From: Planctomycetaceae bacterium | Lineage (GTDB): Bacteria > Planctomycetota > Planctomycetia > Planctomycetales > Planctomycetaceae | Assembly (NCBI GenBank): GCA_013813775.1 | Contig: JACCRE010000183.1 | Span: 1-32,244, forward strand | Reading direction: 5' to 3' | Length of the DNA stretch: 32,244 nt | Shown here: piece by piece, positions 7,053 to 15,320 of the stretch | How the letters are laid out: each line of letters starts with the position of its first letter | Position numbering within the stretch: the first letter of the stretch is position 1 | Program-made: the position numbers and the translations under genes | Notes under the pieces: model-generated | The model's database searches: none | What the model was told of the DNA's origin: nothing | What the model saw: only the letters and a program-made list of their open reading frames with translations

Positions 7053-7718
7053 ATGGACCCGCGCCTGCTCGATTTCATCAACAACGTGATCTATGTGGCG
7101 CTCGCCGGCGTGGCGGTGTTCGGCGTGTTCATGGTGATTCTGATCGTGCGAAGGGTCGGACAGAAGCGATTCTCGTCGAACAATCAGACGCGGGAGTTCA
7201 TGGATCAGGTGCACGGCGAGCTCGATCGGCGCGACTTCGACGCCGTCAAGGGCGTATGCGACATCCCTCCCTTCTGGAGCAAGGCGACGCCGCAACTTAT
7301 TCAACTCGCCGTCGAGAATCGCGGCCTGAGCACCGCGAAGCTGCGGCGGCTGGTCGCCGAACGATTCGAACGTGATGTGCTCGCCGATCTCGAATACCGG
7401 ACAAGCTGGATCGGCACGGTCGTCAAGACGGCTCCGATGCTCGGTCTGCTCGGGACGGTGATGGGTATGATCGCGGCGTTCGGCAAGATCGCGGCGATGC
7501 AGCAGACCGGCAAGACCGACCCAAGCGTGCTGGCGCAGGACATCAGCTTCGCGCTCTTCACAACGGCCATCGGCTTGTCGATTGCCATCCCGATCGTGCT
7601 CGCGGGCAACATGCTGCAGATTCGCATCGGCAAGCTGCAAGACGGCGTGCAGGAACAGCTCGGCGAATTCCTCGACCATCTTGCGGCCGTGCAAGGCACC
7701 AGCGACCGCCCGGCATAA
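7053..7718 (+). CDS. exbB: MotA/TolQ/ExbB family proton channel protein
   Basis: This is the pentameric-channel subunit of the ExbBD/TolQR proton-driven motor in the inner membrane. The 221-residue product has three membrane segments at about 10-32, 118-143 and 165-187. A cytoplasmic loop between the first two contains FMDQVHGELDRRDFDAV, and the family hallmark TAPMLGLLGTVMGMIAAF lies at 126-143. Helix 3 (ISFALFTTAIGLSIAIPIVL) contains the conserved Thr pair. Whether it is the ExbB or TolQ ortholog cannot be decided from sequence. It is followed by two exbD-like genes, so the motor set is complete. The first copy of repeat pair B starts 23 bp after the stop codon. Confidence 0.92.
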   Translation: MDPRLLDFINNVIYVALAGVAVFGVFMVILIVRRVGQKRFSSNNQTREFMDQVHGELDRRDFDAVKGVCDIPPFWSKATPQLIQLAVENRGLSTAKLRRLVAERFERDVLADLEYRTSWIGTVVKTAPMLGLLGTVMGMIAAFGKIAAMQQTGKTDPSVLAQDISFALFTTAIGLSIAIPIVLAGNMLQIRIGKLQDGVQEQLGEFLDHLAAVQGTSDRPA

Positions 7719-7740
7719 GTTTTAGGTCGCGTGAATTGAA

Positions 7741-7910
7741 CCCCTCTCCACTGGGGAGAGGGGCAGGGGTGAGGGGACGAGGCGGCGACCCGATGTGTCG
7801 GGCCGCGTCTCGTCGCCAGTCTCCCATCGGACGAAACGCAAGCGAGTGACATGAACGCGTCAGAACTCCCCTCACCCCTCTCCCCTCTCCTCAGAGGAGA
7901 GGGGAGAGGG
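7741..7910. repeat. Paired inverted repeat B; right arm lies inside the first exbD coding region
   Basis: The left arm 7741-7776 (CCCCTCTCC, ACTGG, GGAGAGGGG, then GGGGTGAGGGG) is mirrored by the right arm 7867-7910. The spacer is about 90 bases. The right arm also contains an extra overlapping CCCCTCTCC unit. Structure, orientation and total length (170 bp) match pairs A and C, while the spacers differ. The exbD start codon (7851) lies in the spacer, so the right arm encodes residues 6-20 of the protein. Confidence 0.9.
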
Positions 7911-8390
7911 TACGACGTCGCTCCCGAAAGCGATTCCGAAGACGACGAGCCGTCGCTCGGGCATCGTCGCCGAAAGCTGGAGGTCGGCGACCTCGACATC
8001 ACGCCGATGATCGACGTGACCTTCCTGCTGCTGATTTTCTTCATGGTCACCTCGACCATGAAGGAGCCGGCGACCGCCGACGTGCCTCCCGCACGTTACG
8101 GCGTCGGCACCGACAGCGGCGAAGCGACCATCCTGACCGTCATGAGGCCCGATGACAGCGGCGAGGTGCAGGTGCGCTTCCCGGACGCCACTCTGCACGC
8201 CCTCGCCGACCTCAGAAAGACCGAAGAGCTGACGAACCTCGTGCGCACGGCCGCGACGGCGGACCCGCCCCGGTTGAACGTCGTGATCAACGCCGACCGC
8301 GACCTTCCGCACGGCACCGTTCGCGAGATCTCCCAGATGGCCGGCAAGGTCGAGGGGATACGGCTGTTTTTAGGCGTACAGGACAAATGA
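7851..8390 (+). CDS. exbD: ExbD/TolR family protein 1 (N-terminus encoded by repeat B)
   Basis: This is the stator subunit that carries the proton-binding aspartate in ExbBD/TolQR motors. The product is 179 residues: a cytoplasmic N-terminus, one membrane helix with the signature DITPMIDVTFLLLIFFMVTS (Asp55 is the conserved proton carrier), then a periplasmic domain ending near LFLGVQDK. Residues 6-20 (LPSPLSPLLRGEGRG) are encoded by the right arm of repeat B. ATG 7851 is effectively the only start: upstream the frame closes at 7770-7772, and between 7773 and the core domain there is no other in-frame ATG, GTG or TTG before Met53. Translational coupling to the next gene is shown by an ATGA overlap at 8387. 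Confidence 0.9.
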   Translation: MNASELPSPLSPLLRGEGRGYDVAPESDSEDDEPSLGHRRRKLEVGDLDITPMIDVTFLLLIFFMVTSTMKEPATADVPPARYGVGTDSGEATILTVMRPDDSGEVQVRFPDATLHALADLRKTEELTNLVRTAATADPPRLNVVINADRDLPHGTVREISQMAGKVEGIRLFLGVQDK

Positions 8391-9064
8391 GCGGCGTCCG
8401 CGATGTCGGTGACCTTTCATCAATGACAAGCACCGAGCAAATCCGTTTTCGCTGCCCGGCCTGCGGTCGGTCGCTAGGCATCGCGATGCGGATGGCCGGG
8501 AAAACCGTGTCGTGCCCGTCCTGTCGGATGCGGGTCGTCGTGCCGGACCAGAGCACCTTGCCTTCGGGTTCGGCGCAACCGAGTTCGGCGCCGGCGACGT
8601 CGGCGGCACGACTCGAAACCATGGACGACGATGGCGGTTTCAAGCTGAGGCGTCGCCGGGGCGAGATCGAAGAGATGGATCTCACGCCGATGGTCGATGT
8701 GACGTTTCTTCTGCTGATCTTCTTCATGATCACGGCGAGTTTCAGTCTGCAAAAGACGCTCGAAGTGCCGCCGCCCGATCCGGAGACGCAAGGCGCTTCG
8801 CCGGTTCCCCTCGACCAAATCGAGGAGAACTCAGTGGTCGTGCGCGTCGAGCCGGGCGACGTGTACTTCGTCGATGATCGATCGGTGGCCGACGCGGCGG
8901 ACCTGCCTTCGGCGCTGTCTACGGCAATGGCGGAAGGCAATCGCAGCGAACTTGTCATCGAAGCCAACGATCAGGCCCGGCACGAGTCGGTCGTGAGGGT
9001 CTACGACGCCGGGAACGAAATCGGCATGCAGCGCATTCGTCTGGCGACGCCCGCTCCCGAATAA
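8387..9064 (+). CDS. exbD: ExbD/TolR family protein 2 with N-terminal zinc ribbon
   Basis: This second stator-type subunit starts within the stop codon of the first (ATGA). The product is 225 residues. Residues 23-46 form a CPAC...CPSC zinc-ribbon motif (Cys23, 26, 43, 46). A Ser/Pro/Ala-rich linker (55-78) follows, then the ExbD core EEMDLTPMVDVTFLLLIFFM with proton-carrying Asp104. The periplasmic domain runs to about residue 220. The two ExbD copies have diverged widely outside the helix, so they are probably not interchangeable. Met13 (8423) is an alternative start just before the ribbon. Similar ribbons are common at N-termini of planctomycete proteins; a metal-dependent or structural cytoplasmic role is inferred. 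Confidence 0.9.
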   Translation: MSGVRDVGDLSSMTSTEQIRFRCPACGRSLGIAMRMAGKTVSCPSCRMRVVVPDQSTLPSGSAQPSSAPATSAARLETMDDDGGFKLRRRRGEIEEMDLTPMVDVTFLLLIFFMITASFSLQKTLEVPPPDPETQGASPVPLDQIEENSVVVRVEPGDVYFVDDRSVADAADLPSALSTAMAEGNRSELVIEANDQARHESVVRVYDAGNEIGMQRIRLATPAPE

Positions 9065-9129
9065 TTGGCGGACGGGCCTGCCGCGGTTCCACTTCAAAGC
9101 TCCACACATCACAGATCATCTTCGTCCGC

Positions 9130-12100
9130 ATGCCTCAACTTGAAGTCCGCACGCCCGACGGCCGTTCCGAGCTTCGCAAGCTCTCGCGGCGGAATCCGAT
9201 CGTCATCGGACGCAATCCCATCAGCGACATTCACGTCGATGACGAGTCGGTTGCAGCCATCCATTGTCGCGTGAGCTGGAACGGCAAGGGCTATGAAGTC
9301 GCCGCCGTGTCGGGACAAGACGTGGACGTCAACGGCATCCTCGTTCAAAAGAAAAAACTTTCGACGGGCGACGTGATTCGCGTCGGCGAACTCGACGTCG
9401 TGATGCTGAACGACAGCGGCGAGACGAAGAAGGTGCCGGCCGCCGCCGTCGCCGCCGCTCGCAAACCCGCACCGGTGGTGGACGATGACGACCTCGACGA
9501 GCCGTCGGGACTCGATGACGACCATTGGGAGATGCTTTCGGCGGGCGACATCGAGATGCCGGTCGTCGAATCGGCTCCAGTCGGAAAGGGCGAGCGTCCT
9601 CCCGCCGAGCGCACACCGCCGTTACCGCCACTGCCCGATGAACAGCCTCTCGACGAGCCGGTACTGCTCGACGAAGTGCCGGTGACCACCCCGCCGCTCA
9701 AGGAATCGAACGCCGCTGAGCCGAAGCCGCGGGACACGAAGCCTGCCAAAGCGTGGGGAGCTGTCAAGCGTGCGAAGCGACCGGGTGAGCAGGACATTTT
9801 GACGTCTCCGCTCGTGCTCGGCTTCGGAGGGCTTGCGCTCGTCCTGCTGCTCGCGGCCGGAGCGATCTGGCTGCTGATCGGGCGCGAGGGCGCCGATCGT
9901 CTGTACGCGTCGGCGGTCGCCGACCGCGAAGCGGGCCGGTACGCGCAGGCGATTCGAACCTTTGAACAGTTCCTGCTCGAGTATCCTACGGATTCGCGTG
10001 CGATGGATGCGAAGTTTTCGCTCGGACTGACCCGCATCGAACGCTATGCGGGTGGCTCGGCTCCCGATTTCGAAAAGGCCCTCAAGGAGTTCGACGACTT
10101 CGTTCGAGAGAACCGCGACGCAACCGAATTCGACACTCAGAAGGAGCCGCTGCGGAATCTCGCCCGTCAGATCGCCTCTGGCGCGTCGGCGGCCGCAACG
10201 CGGACCGGAGATCGAAAACTACTGGCTCCCGCAGAGGCGGGACGGCGACTGTTCGATCGCCATGCTCCCTCCGATCGCTCCGCCGATGCCCTCAAGGCGA
10301 CGCTCGCGAAAGAATTCGTGACTGCCGAGGCGGCGGTGCGCAAGCGAGAATACTTCGATGTGGCCGCGCAGAAGATCGAGGGCGCAATCTCGAAGAATGA
10401 CTTCGTCACCGCGTTTCAGACTCGTTACGAGTTATTGACTCGTTATCCCGACCTGAGAAGCGACCGCCGCGTCCGCACATTGCTCGCCGCGACTCTGAAG
10501 GCGGAACAACGTCTCGTTCAACCGAGTGAGCCGCCGCAGATGGCGTCAACCGACGCGACAGCGGAAGCGCCGGGAACGCCGCTCGTTCCGATCGGTCACA
10601 CGCAGGCGCGTGCCGGTGAAGTCTCCGACGGCCGTCTCGTATACGCCGTCGGCCGCGATGCCTTGTACGGCCTCGACGCGGTCACCGGCCGACCTGTCTG
10701 GCGCAGCCCGATCGGATTGGACACGCCTTTCTTCCCGATCGAGGTCAATGCCTCGGTCCCGTCGCTCCTGGCCTTCGACGATTCTCGCGATGAGTTGGTT
10801 CTGCTGAGACGCGACGACGGCTCGCCGATCTGGCGTGCGCCGGTCGGCGCGAGTGCCACGGGACCGCCGCTGATCGCGCAAGGGCAGATCGATCTCGCAA
10901 CGACGAATGGTCAGTTGCAGCGCTTCGATCTTGAGACGGGGCGACCTCTCGCAGCGGTTTCGTTTCCGCAGGCCGTCGTCGGACCACCCGTACTGGCCGG
11001 CGAGCTTCTCATTGCGTTCGGAGAGCAGGCGACCGCGTATACCCTCGACTTCCGCACGCTGGCCGTCGGGACGGTTTCATTCGTCGGACACGCCGCCGGC
11101 TCGCTGGACGCGCCGCCGCAGGGACTGGGCCGGCTCGTCGTCAGCTTCGAGAACGATCGGCAGGATTCCGCGGTGGTTCGAGCCTTCACCGTGGACGGTG
11201 AAACCGGTTCGATCCGTCAGGTCGCCGCCGAACGAATTGACGGCCACGTTCGCGAGCCGGCGGTGGCTCGTGGGAACGTGCTGTTCGTCGCGTCTTCGCG
11301 CGAACGCATCGCGGCCTTCTCGGTGTCGGACGACGCAGGCCAGCCGCCGCTGAAACGACTCGCCGGCATTCAGATTCCTGAGTCGAAGGACGTGCCGACG
11401 TTCCTGGTGCCCGGCCCCGACGGCATGCTCTGGGCGGCCGGCAGCGCGCTCCGCAAGCTTCGCCTCGCCGCCGCGGGGCTTGAACTGCTCCCCGGAGTCT
11501 TGGCACCTGGCCGTCATACGCAGCCGCCTCAACAATCGGGCGAGAGCCTGTTCGTCGCGCGCTCGCTGCCGTCGGCACCGGCCGTCTACGTCTCGCAGGC
11601 CGACCGCGAAGCGATGACGGGAAGCTGGCGGACGGTGATCGGTGCCGGCGTCGCCGGACTCGCAGCCGAAGGGACGGAGCTGACGATCGTGACCTCAGCG
11701 GGACAGGCGACTCCCCTTTCGGAAAACGATCTGGCGAAAGGCGGCTTCCTCGACTCGCGTGCGTTGCCGCAGTGGGACGAAGCCTCTGTCGAACCGATCG
11801 CTGGTATGACGGCACTCGGGTCGGATTCGCTCGTGTGGCGCGGCGGAAGCCCGCCACTAAGCTGGCGTGCTCGCGCAGGCGATCTGCCGGGACCGCCGCG
11901 CCCCTTGTCCGCGACGCCGCAATGCCCGCCCGTGCGTTTCGATGCCGGTTTCGTATTGCCGCTCCCGGGACGATTGGAGTGGCTGCCGGACTCGGCCGGT
12001 ACAAAGGTGGATGCGTACTTGTTGCCCGTCGCGGGCGAGGGCGCTGAACCGCCGCGGTGGACGTCGCTCGTCGCTATCGACGACGAGCGTCTCGTGGCGG

Positions 12101-12666
12101 CCGACGATCGCGGCGCCCTAAGAGTGATTCGCCTGCGGCAAGAACCGGTGCCGCATCTCGGTGAAGCGGCGTCGGTGAGCCTCGACGCGCCTCTGACATT
12201 TCCGCCCGCAGCCGTCGGCGAGCGGATCGCGATTGCCGAAGGCCAAACCGTTCGCCTGCTTGACCTGACAGGACTGCGACCCGTCGCCGAAGCACGGTTG
12301 GAGTCCGCCGTGACGGGTGGACCGTGGTCGGCGGGCGATGCTGTATTCGTCGAGACCGGCCGAGACCGGCTCACGGCGCTTGAGATCGATTCGCTGGGAG
12401 AAAAGTGGCGAATCCCACTAGGTGCCTCTCTCGCAGGCGCACCGCTTCGCGTTGGCGACCTCTGGCACGCGGCCCTTCAATCGGGAACCGTGCTGACTCT
12501 CGCCGACGAAGGGAGCGAGCGCCGTCGCATCGAGCTGCGCACGCCGCTGACAAGATTGGTCTCCATCGGTTCTCGCGTCGCGGCTCTTGGTCTCGATGGG
12601 TCCGTGCATCCCGTGCCGACGAATGAAGAGGACTCGCCGCCGGCCTCTGAGGAGGCTCCGCAATGA
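9130..12666 (+). CDS. FHA domain - transmembrane - TPR-like - PQQ/beta-propeller protein
   Basis: This 1178-residue protein probably connects cytoplasmic phospho-signals to the periplasm. Residues 1-95 are a forkhead-associated (phosphothreonine-binding) domain with IGRNPISDIHV (27-35), SVAAIHCRVS (40-49) and DVNGI (66-70), matching the GR, SxxH and NG signature positions. Residues 100-225 are an acidic, Pro-rich linker. One membrane helix lies at about 228-251. Residues 255-330 look like TPR helices (AGRYAQAIRTFEQFLLEYPT). From about 500 to 1160 there are repeated strands of a PQQ/WD-type beta-propeller (DALYGLDAVTGRPVWRSPIG). Orientation is inferred as FHA inside, propeller outside. It overlaps the next gene by ATGA with a strong GAGGAGG site, so the two are translationally coupled. 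Confidence 0.85.
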   Translation: MPQLEVRTPDGRSELRKLSRRNPIVIGRNPISDIHVDDESVAAIHCRVSWNGKGYEVAAVSGQDVDVNGILVQKKKLSTGDVIRVGELDVVMLNDSGETKKVPAAAVAAARKPAPVVDDDDLDEPSGLDDDHWEMLSAGDIEMPVVESAPVGKGERPPAERTPPLPPLPDEQPLDEPVLLDEVPVTTPPLKESNAAEPKPRDTKPAKAWGAVKRAKRPGEQDILTSPLVLGFGGLALVLLLAAGAIWLLIGREGADRLYASAVADREAGRYAQAIRTFEQFLLEYPTDSRAMDAKFSLGLTRIERYAGGSAPDFEKALKEFDDFVRENRDATEFDTQKEPLRNLARQIASGASAAATRTGDRKLLAPAEAGRRLFDRHAPSDRSADALKATLAKEFVTAEAAVRKREYFDVAAQKIEGAISKNDFVTAFQTRYELLTRYPDLRSDRRVRTLLAATLKAEQRLVQPSEPPQMASTDATAEAPGTPLVPIGHTQARAGEVSDGRLVYAVGRDALYGLDAVTGRPVWRSPIGLDTPFFPIEVNASVPSLLAFDDSRDELVLLRRDDGSPIWRAPVGASATGPPLIAQGQIDLATTNGQLQRFDLETGRPLAAVSFPQAVVGPPVLAGELLIAFGEQATAYTLDFRTLAVGTVSFVGHAAGSLDAPPQGLGRLVVSFENDRQDSAVVRAFTVDGETGSIRQVAAERIDGHVREPAVARGNVLFVASSRERIAAFSVSDDAGQPPLKRLAGIQIPESKDVPTFLVPGPDGMLWAAGSALRKLRLAAAGLELLPGVLAPGRHTQPPQQSGESLFVARSLPSAPAVYVSQADREAMTGSWRTVIGAGVAGLAAEGTELTIVTSAGQATPLSENDLAKGGFLDSRALPQWDEASVEPIAGMTALGSDSLVWRGGSPPLSWRARAGDLPGPPRPLSATPQCPPVRFDAGFVLPLPGRLEWLPDSAGTKVDAYLLPVAGEGAEPPRWTSLVAIDDERLVAADDRGALRVIRLRQEPVPHLGEAASVSLDAPLTFPPAAVGERIAIAEGQTVRLLDLTGLRPVAEARLESAVTGGPWSAGDAVFVETGRDRLTALEIDSLGEKWRIPLGASLAGAPLRVGDLWHAALQSGTVLTLADEGSERRRIELRTPLTRLVSIGSRVAALGLDGSVHPVPTNEEDSPPASEEAPQ
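12649..12655 (+). promoter_or_regulatory. Strong Shine-Dalgarno that fixes the start of the solute-binding-protein gene
   Basis: GAGGAGG ends seven bases before the ATG at 12663, which overlaps the stop codon of the preceding gene. The internal ATG at 12918, which would give a clean signal peptide, has no comparable site. This argues that translation really begins upstream of repeat pair C. Confidence 0.75.
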
Positions 12667-15320
12667 GTCGATCGGCCAGTCAAAGGGGCTCACACGTCTC
12701 CCCCCTCTCCGTGGCGAGAGGGGCCGGGGGTGAGGCGATCAAGTTGACATCTTATGCTGCTTGTATGGGTTCGGGGGATGACTGTCGAAGCGACGTAGCA
12801 CGAGGCTGGACGCGGCAGGGCATCCCCTCACCCCTTTCCCCTCTCCCCAGAGAGGGGAAAGGATTCGCACCGCCCATTACTGTTATCGGGATTTCGTTAG
12901 CACCTCGAATCACGCAAATGTTGCTGATCGTGGTTCTGAGCGCGACGGTACTCGTCGCGCAAGATCCCGCCGAGGGCGTCGCTCCCGAACAAGCGCCGGG
13001 CGAGAAGTCTGCGCCGCCGGCGGGCCAGTCACAGGCCGCGGAATTGCCGCGGCTCGAAGCGATGACGCTGCCGGACATGGAAGCCTTGCTTTCGGAGACG
13101 CGGCGGGATTGGGTCGTGCTGAAAGACGGTCGTGTCCTGGTCGTCGAGCCGGTGTTTCCTCGCCCGAACACGCTGGCGAAGATCCAGGCCGAACGCGACG
13201 CGATCATGGCCGACTCGAAGCGGCGTTTCAGCACCGAGGGCCGCCGGAGGCTGAACGAACTCATCCGCATGTCGATCTTTCTGCCGGGCGAAGGAGCATC
13301 GACCGAGTACCAGATCAATCTCAGTGACGTCAGCGAAGTTATCCATCACGAAGACTTGATGCTCCGACGCGCGGAACGCTTCATCGAAGAGGGCGAGACT
13401 CGCAAGGCGTTTGAACTGCTGTTCGTCGTCGCCCGCCGCGATCCGCTGTGGCCGGGTCTCGATGATCGTCAGGTGCGTTTGACGGCGGCCGACGCCGCAC
13501 GCCAACTCGACGACGGCAGTGCCGAACGAGCGTTGGCTCTCGTCGAGCCGCTCTATGAGCGCAAGCCCGTTCCCGATGTCGCCGACAACCTGCTGGACCG
13601 TGTCGCCGCACAGCTCATCGGCGGAGCGATCGAAACGCAGGATTATCGTCAGGCCCGCTTCAGCCTCGCTCGGATTCGGCAAGTCGATGCGCGGCATCAG
13701 GCGGTCGCTCGCTGGACGAAGCGGCTCGTCGATCTGGCGACGTCGCTGCAGGCAGAGGCCGAGCGGGCATCGGCGGCGGGCGAGCACGCACTGGCCGCGG
13801 TGACGATCGATCGAGCGGCCCGCGTCTGGCCGAAGCTCGACGGCCTCCGCCCTGTTCATGCCCGGCTCACGAGTCGGCACCAACGCTTGCAAGTCGGCGT
13901 CTCTCGATTGGCTTCGACGGAGCCGATGGCCATTCCGACCGAGGCCGACGATCGCGTCGCCCGGCTCACCGACGCCGGTCTGTTCGAGATCGACGGTTTC
14001 GAGAGCGCTCCTTCTTATCGCAGCGTATATTTCGAGCGGTGGGAACCGACGGATCTCGGCCGGCGCGCGAGATTCGAACTCCGGCAAGGCCTGCCCGCGT
14101 GGGTGTCTCGACCGCCGCTCACGTCGTCGGAGGTCGTCGCCATGCTGGCCAAACGCATGCAACCCGGCGATACCGCCTTCGATTCCCGATTCGCCGATCT
14201 CGTCGACACGATTCGCGTGTTCGGCCCCTATGAGTTCGAGGTCGTGTTCCATCGTTCGCCCTTGCGCGCCGAGTCGGTGCTGTCTCGAACGTCTCTCAAT
14301 GGGATATCGCCCGCGTCGGCGGCGAGTCCCTTCAGTCGCTTCATCGAGTTTGAACGCGAAGCCACGACGGTCACATACCGCCGCACGAAAGAAGAATCCG
14401 CCGGCACCGAACGGCATCTGGCCGAAGTGGTCGAGATCGCGTACCCCGACTACGAGAAGGCGATCCAGGCGTTCGATCGGGGCGAGGTCAGAATGCTTGC
14501 CGACGTCCCCGCCTGGGACATGCCGCGCTTGCGGGACGACAAGCGATTGGTGACTTTGAAATCGGCTGTGCCGACGACGCATTTCCTGCAGTTCCATTCC
14601 CAGTCGGAACCACTCAAGAGCACCGAACTGCGGCGGGCGATCGCGTTTTCGGCCAATGCCGAGGATGTGCTGCGGATCATCGTGGGCACCGGCGTCGACG
14701 AAACGGGCCGGCTCGTGACGGCTCCGTATCCGTCCACGCACTTGGGATACGACCCGCTGGTCGCACCAAGGCGTCCCGACCTGGCGCTCGCATTGGCGCT
14801 ACGGCTAGCGGCCGAGAAACGCTTCGGAGGAAGCCTGCCGGAACTCGTCTTCGCGGTCCCCGCCGAGAGGCCGTTGCGTCAAGCCGCCGAAGTTCTGGTG
14901 GAGTCGTGGAAGCGCATCGGCCTGCCGGTGCGTCTGGTGACGATCGATGAACTCGGCTCCGATGGAAAATGGGACATCGCATACCGGTCCATCTCGGTTC
15001 CCGATCCGGTGGCCGCTCTCGCACCGCTGATCACCATGGACCCGAGCGTCAGCATGTCGTCGCTCGCGGACCTTCCCGAATGGTTGCGGCAACGGCTGAT
15101 CGATCTCGAACGGGCCGGTGATGCCGCCACGTCGCAGGCGGTGCTCATCGACTTGCACCGCTTGCTGTACGCCGACGTTCGGTGTATGCCGCTGTTTGAA
15201 GTCGATCGGTTCACCGTCACTCGCGGCGCGATCCTCGGCATGCCGGAGAACCCGGTCGCGGTCTACGAGAATGCCGAACGGTGGACTCTGCCTCACGATT
15301 ACCCGGAGGCCACGCCGTGA
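12663..15320 (+). CDS. ABC-type peptide/solute-binding protein, family 5 (SBP_bac_5-like), with repeat-derived N-terminus
   Basis: The product is 885 residues from ATG 12663, which has an ideal ribosome-binding site and an ATGA overlap. Residues about 13-67 are encoded by repeat pair C. The natural-looking signal sequence MLLIVVLSATVLVAQ begins only at residue 86 (ATG 12918, alternative start). A middle region of about 300 residues with helical, TPR-like character precedes a family 5 solute-binding domain (about 430-860) typical of oligopeptide-binding proteins: LTSSEVVAMLAKRM, HFLQFHSQSEPLKSTELRRAI near 640-660, and MPLFEVDRFTVTRGAI near 840. No permease or ATPase gene is nearby, so it may serve as a ligand sensor for the Exb-type cluster rather than in import. 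That role is inference. Confidence 0.82.
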   Translation: MSRSASQRGSHVSPLSVARGAGGEAIKLTSYAACMGSGDDCRSDVARGWTRQGIPSPLSPLPREGKGFAPPITVIGISLAPRITQMLLIVVLSATVLVAQDPAEGVAPEQAPGEKSAPPAGQSQAAELPRLEAMTLPDMEALLSETRRDWVVLKDGRVLVVEPVFPRPNTLAKIQAERDAIMADSKRRFSTEGRRRLNELIRMSIFLPGEGASTEYQINLSDVSEVIHHEDLMLRRAERFIEEGETRKAFELLFVVARRDPLWPGLDDRQVRLTAADAARQLDDGSAERALALVEPLYERKPVPDVADNLLDRVAAQLIGGAIETQDYRQARFSLARIRQVDARHQAVARWTKRLVDLATSLQAEAERASAAGEHALAAVTIDRAARVWPKLDGLRPVHARLTSRHQRLQVGVSRLASTEPMAIPTEADDRVARLTDAGLFEIDGFESAPSYRSVYFERWEPTDLGRRARFELRQGLPAWVSRPPLTSSEVVAMLAKRMQPGDTAFDSRFADLVDTIRVFGPYEFEVVFHRSPLRAESVLSRTSLNGISPASAASPFSRFIEFEREATTVTYRRTKEESAGTERHLAEVVEIAYPDYEKAIQAFDRGEVRMLADVPAWDMPRLRDDKRLVTLKSAVPTTHFLQFHSQSEPLKSTELRRAIAFSANAEDVLRIIVGTGVDETGRLVTAPYPSTHLGYDPLVAPRRPDLALALALRLAAEKRFGGSLPELVFAVPAERPLRQAAEVLVESWKRIGLPVRLVTIDELGSDGKWDIAYRSISVPDPVAALAPLITMDPSVSMSSLADLPEWLRQRLIDLERAGDAATSQAVLIDLHRLLYADVRCMPLFEVDRFTVTRGAILGMPENPVAVYENAERWTLPHDYPEATP
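12701..12862. repeat. Paired inverted repeat C, inside the 5' coding region of the solute-binding-protein gene
   Basis: The left arm 12701-12735 (CCCCTCTCC, GTGGC, GAGAGGGG, then GGGGGTGAGG) and the right arm 12824-12862 are inverted copies around an 88-base spacer. The total of 162 bp is a multiple of three and equals the length of pair A. It lies between the Shine-Dalgarno/ATG at 12663 and the signal-peptide codons at 12918. Confidence 0.88.
15305..15309 (+). promoter_or_regulatory. Shine-Dalgarno for the GTG start at 15317
   Basis: GGAGG ends seven bases before GTG 15317, whose last two bases begin the TGA stop of the solute-binding-protein gene. The spacing and the overlap mirror those of the previous gene junction, which supports GTG 15317 as the real start rather than the internal ATG 15407. 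Confidence 0.65.

Noticed and set aside
13029-14741. 570-codon antisense frame over the solute-binding-protein gene
   Set aside because: It is an open frame caused by high GC opposite a well-supported gene; there are no recognisable domains.
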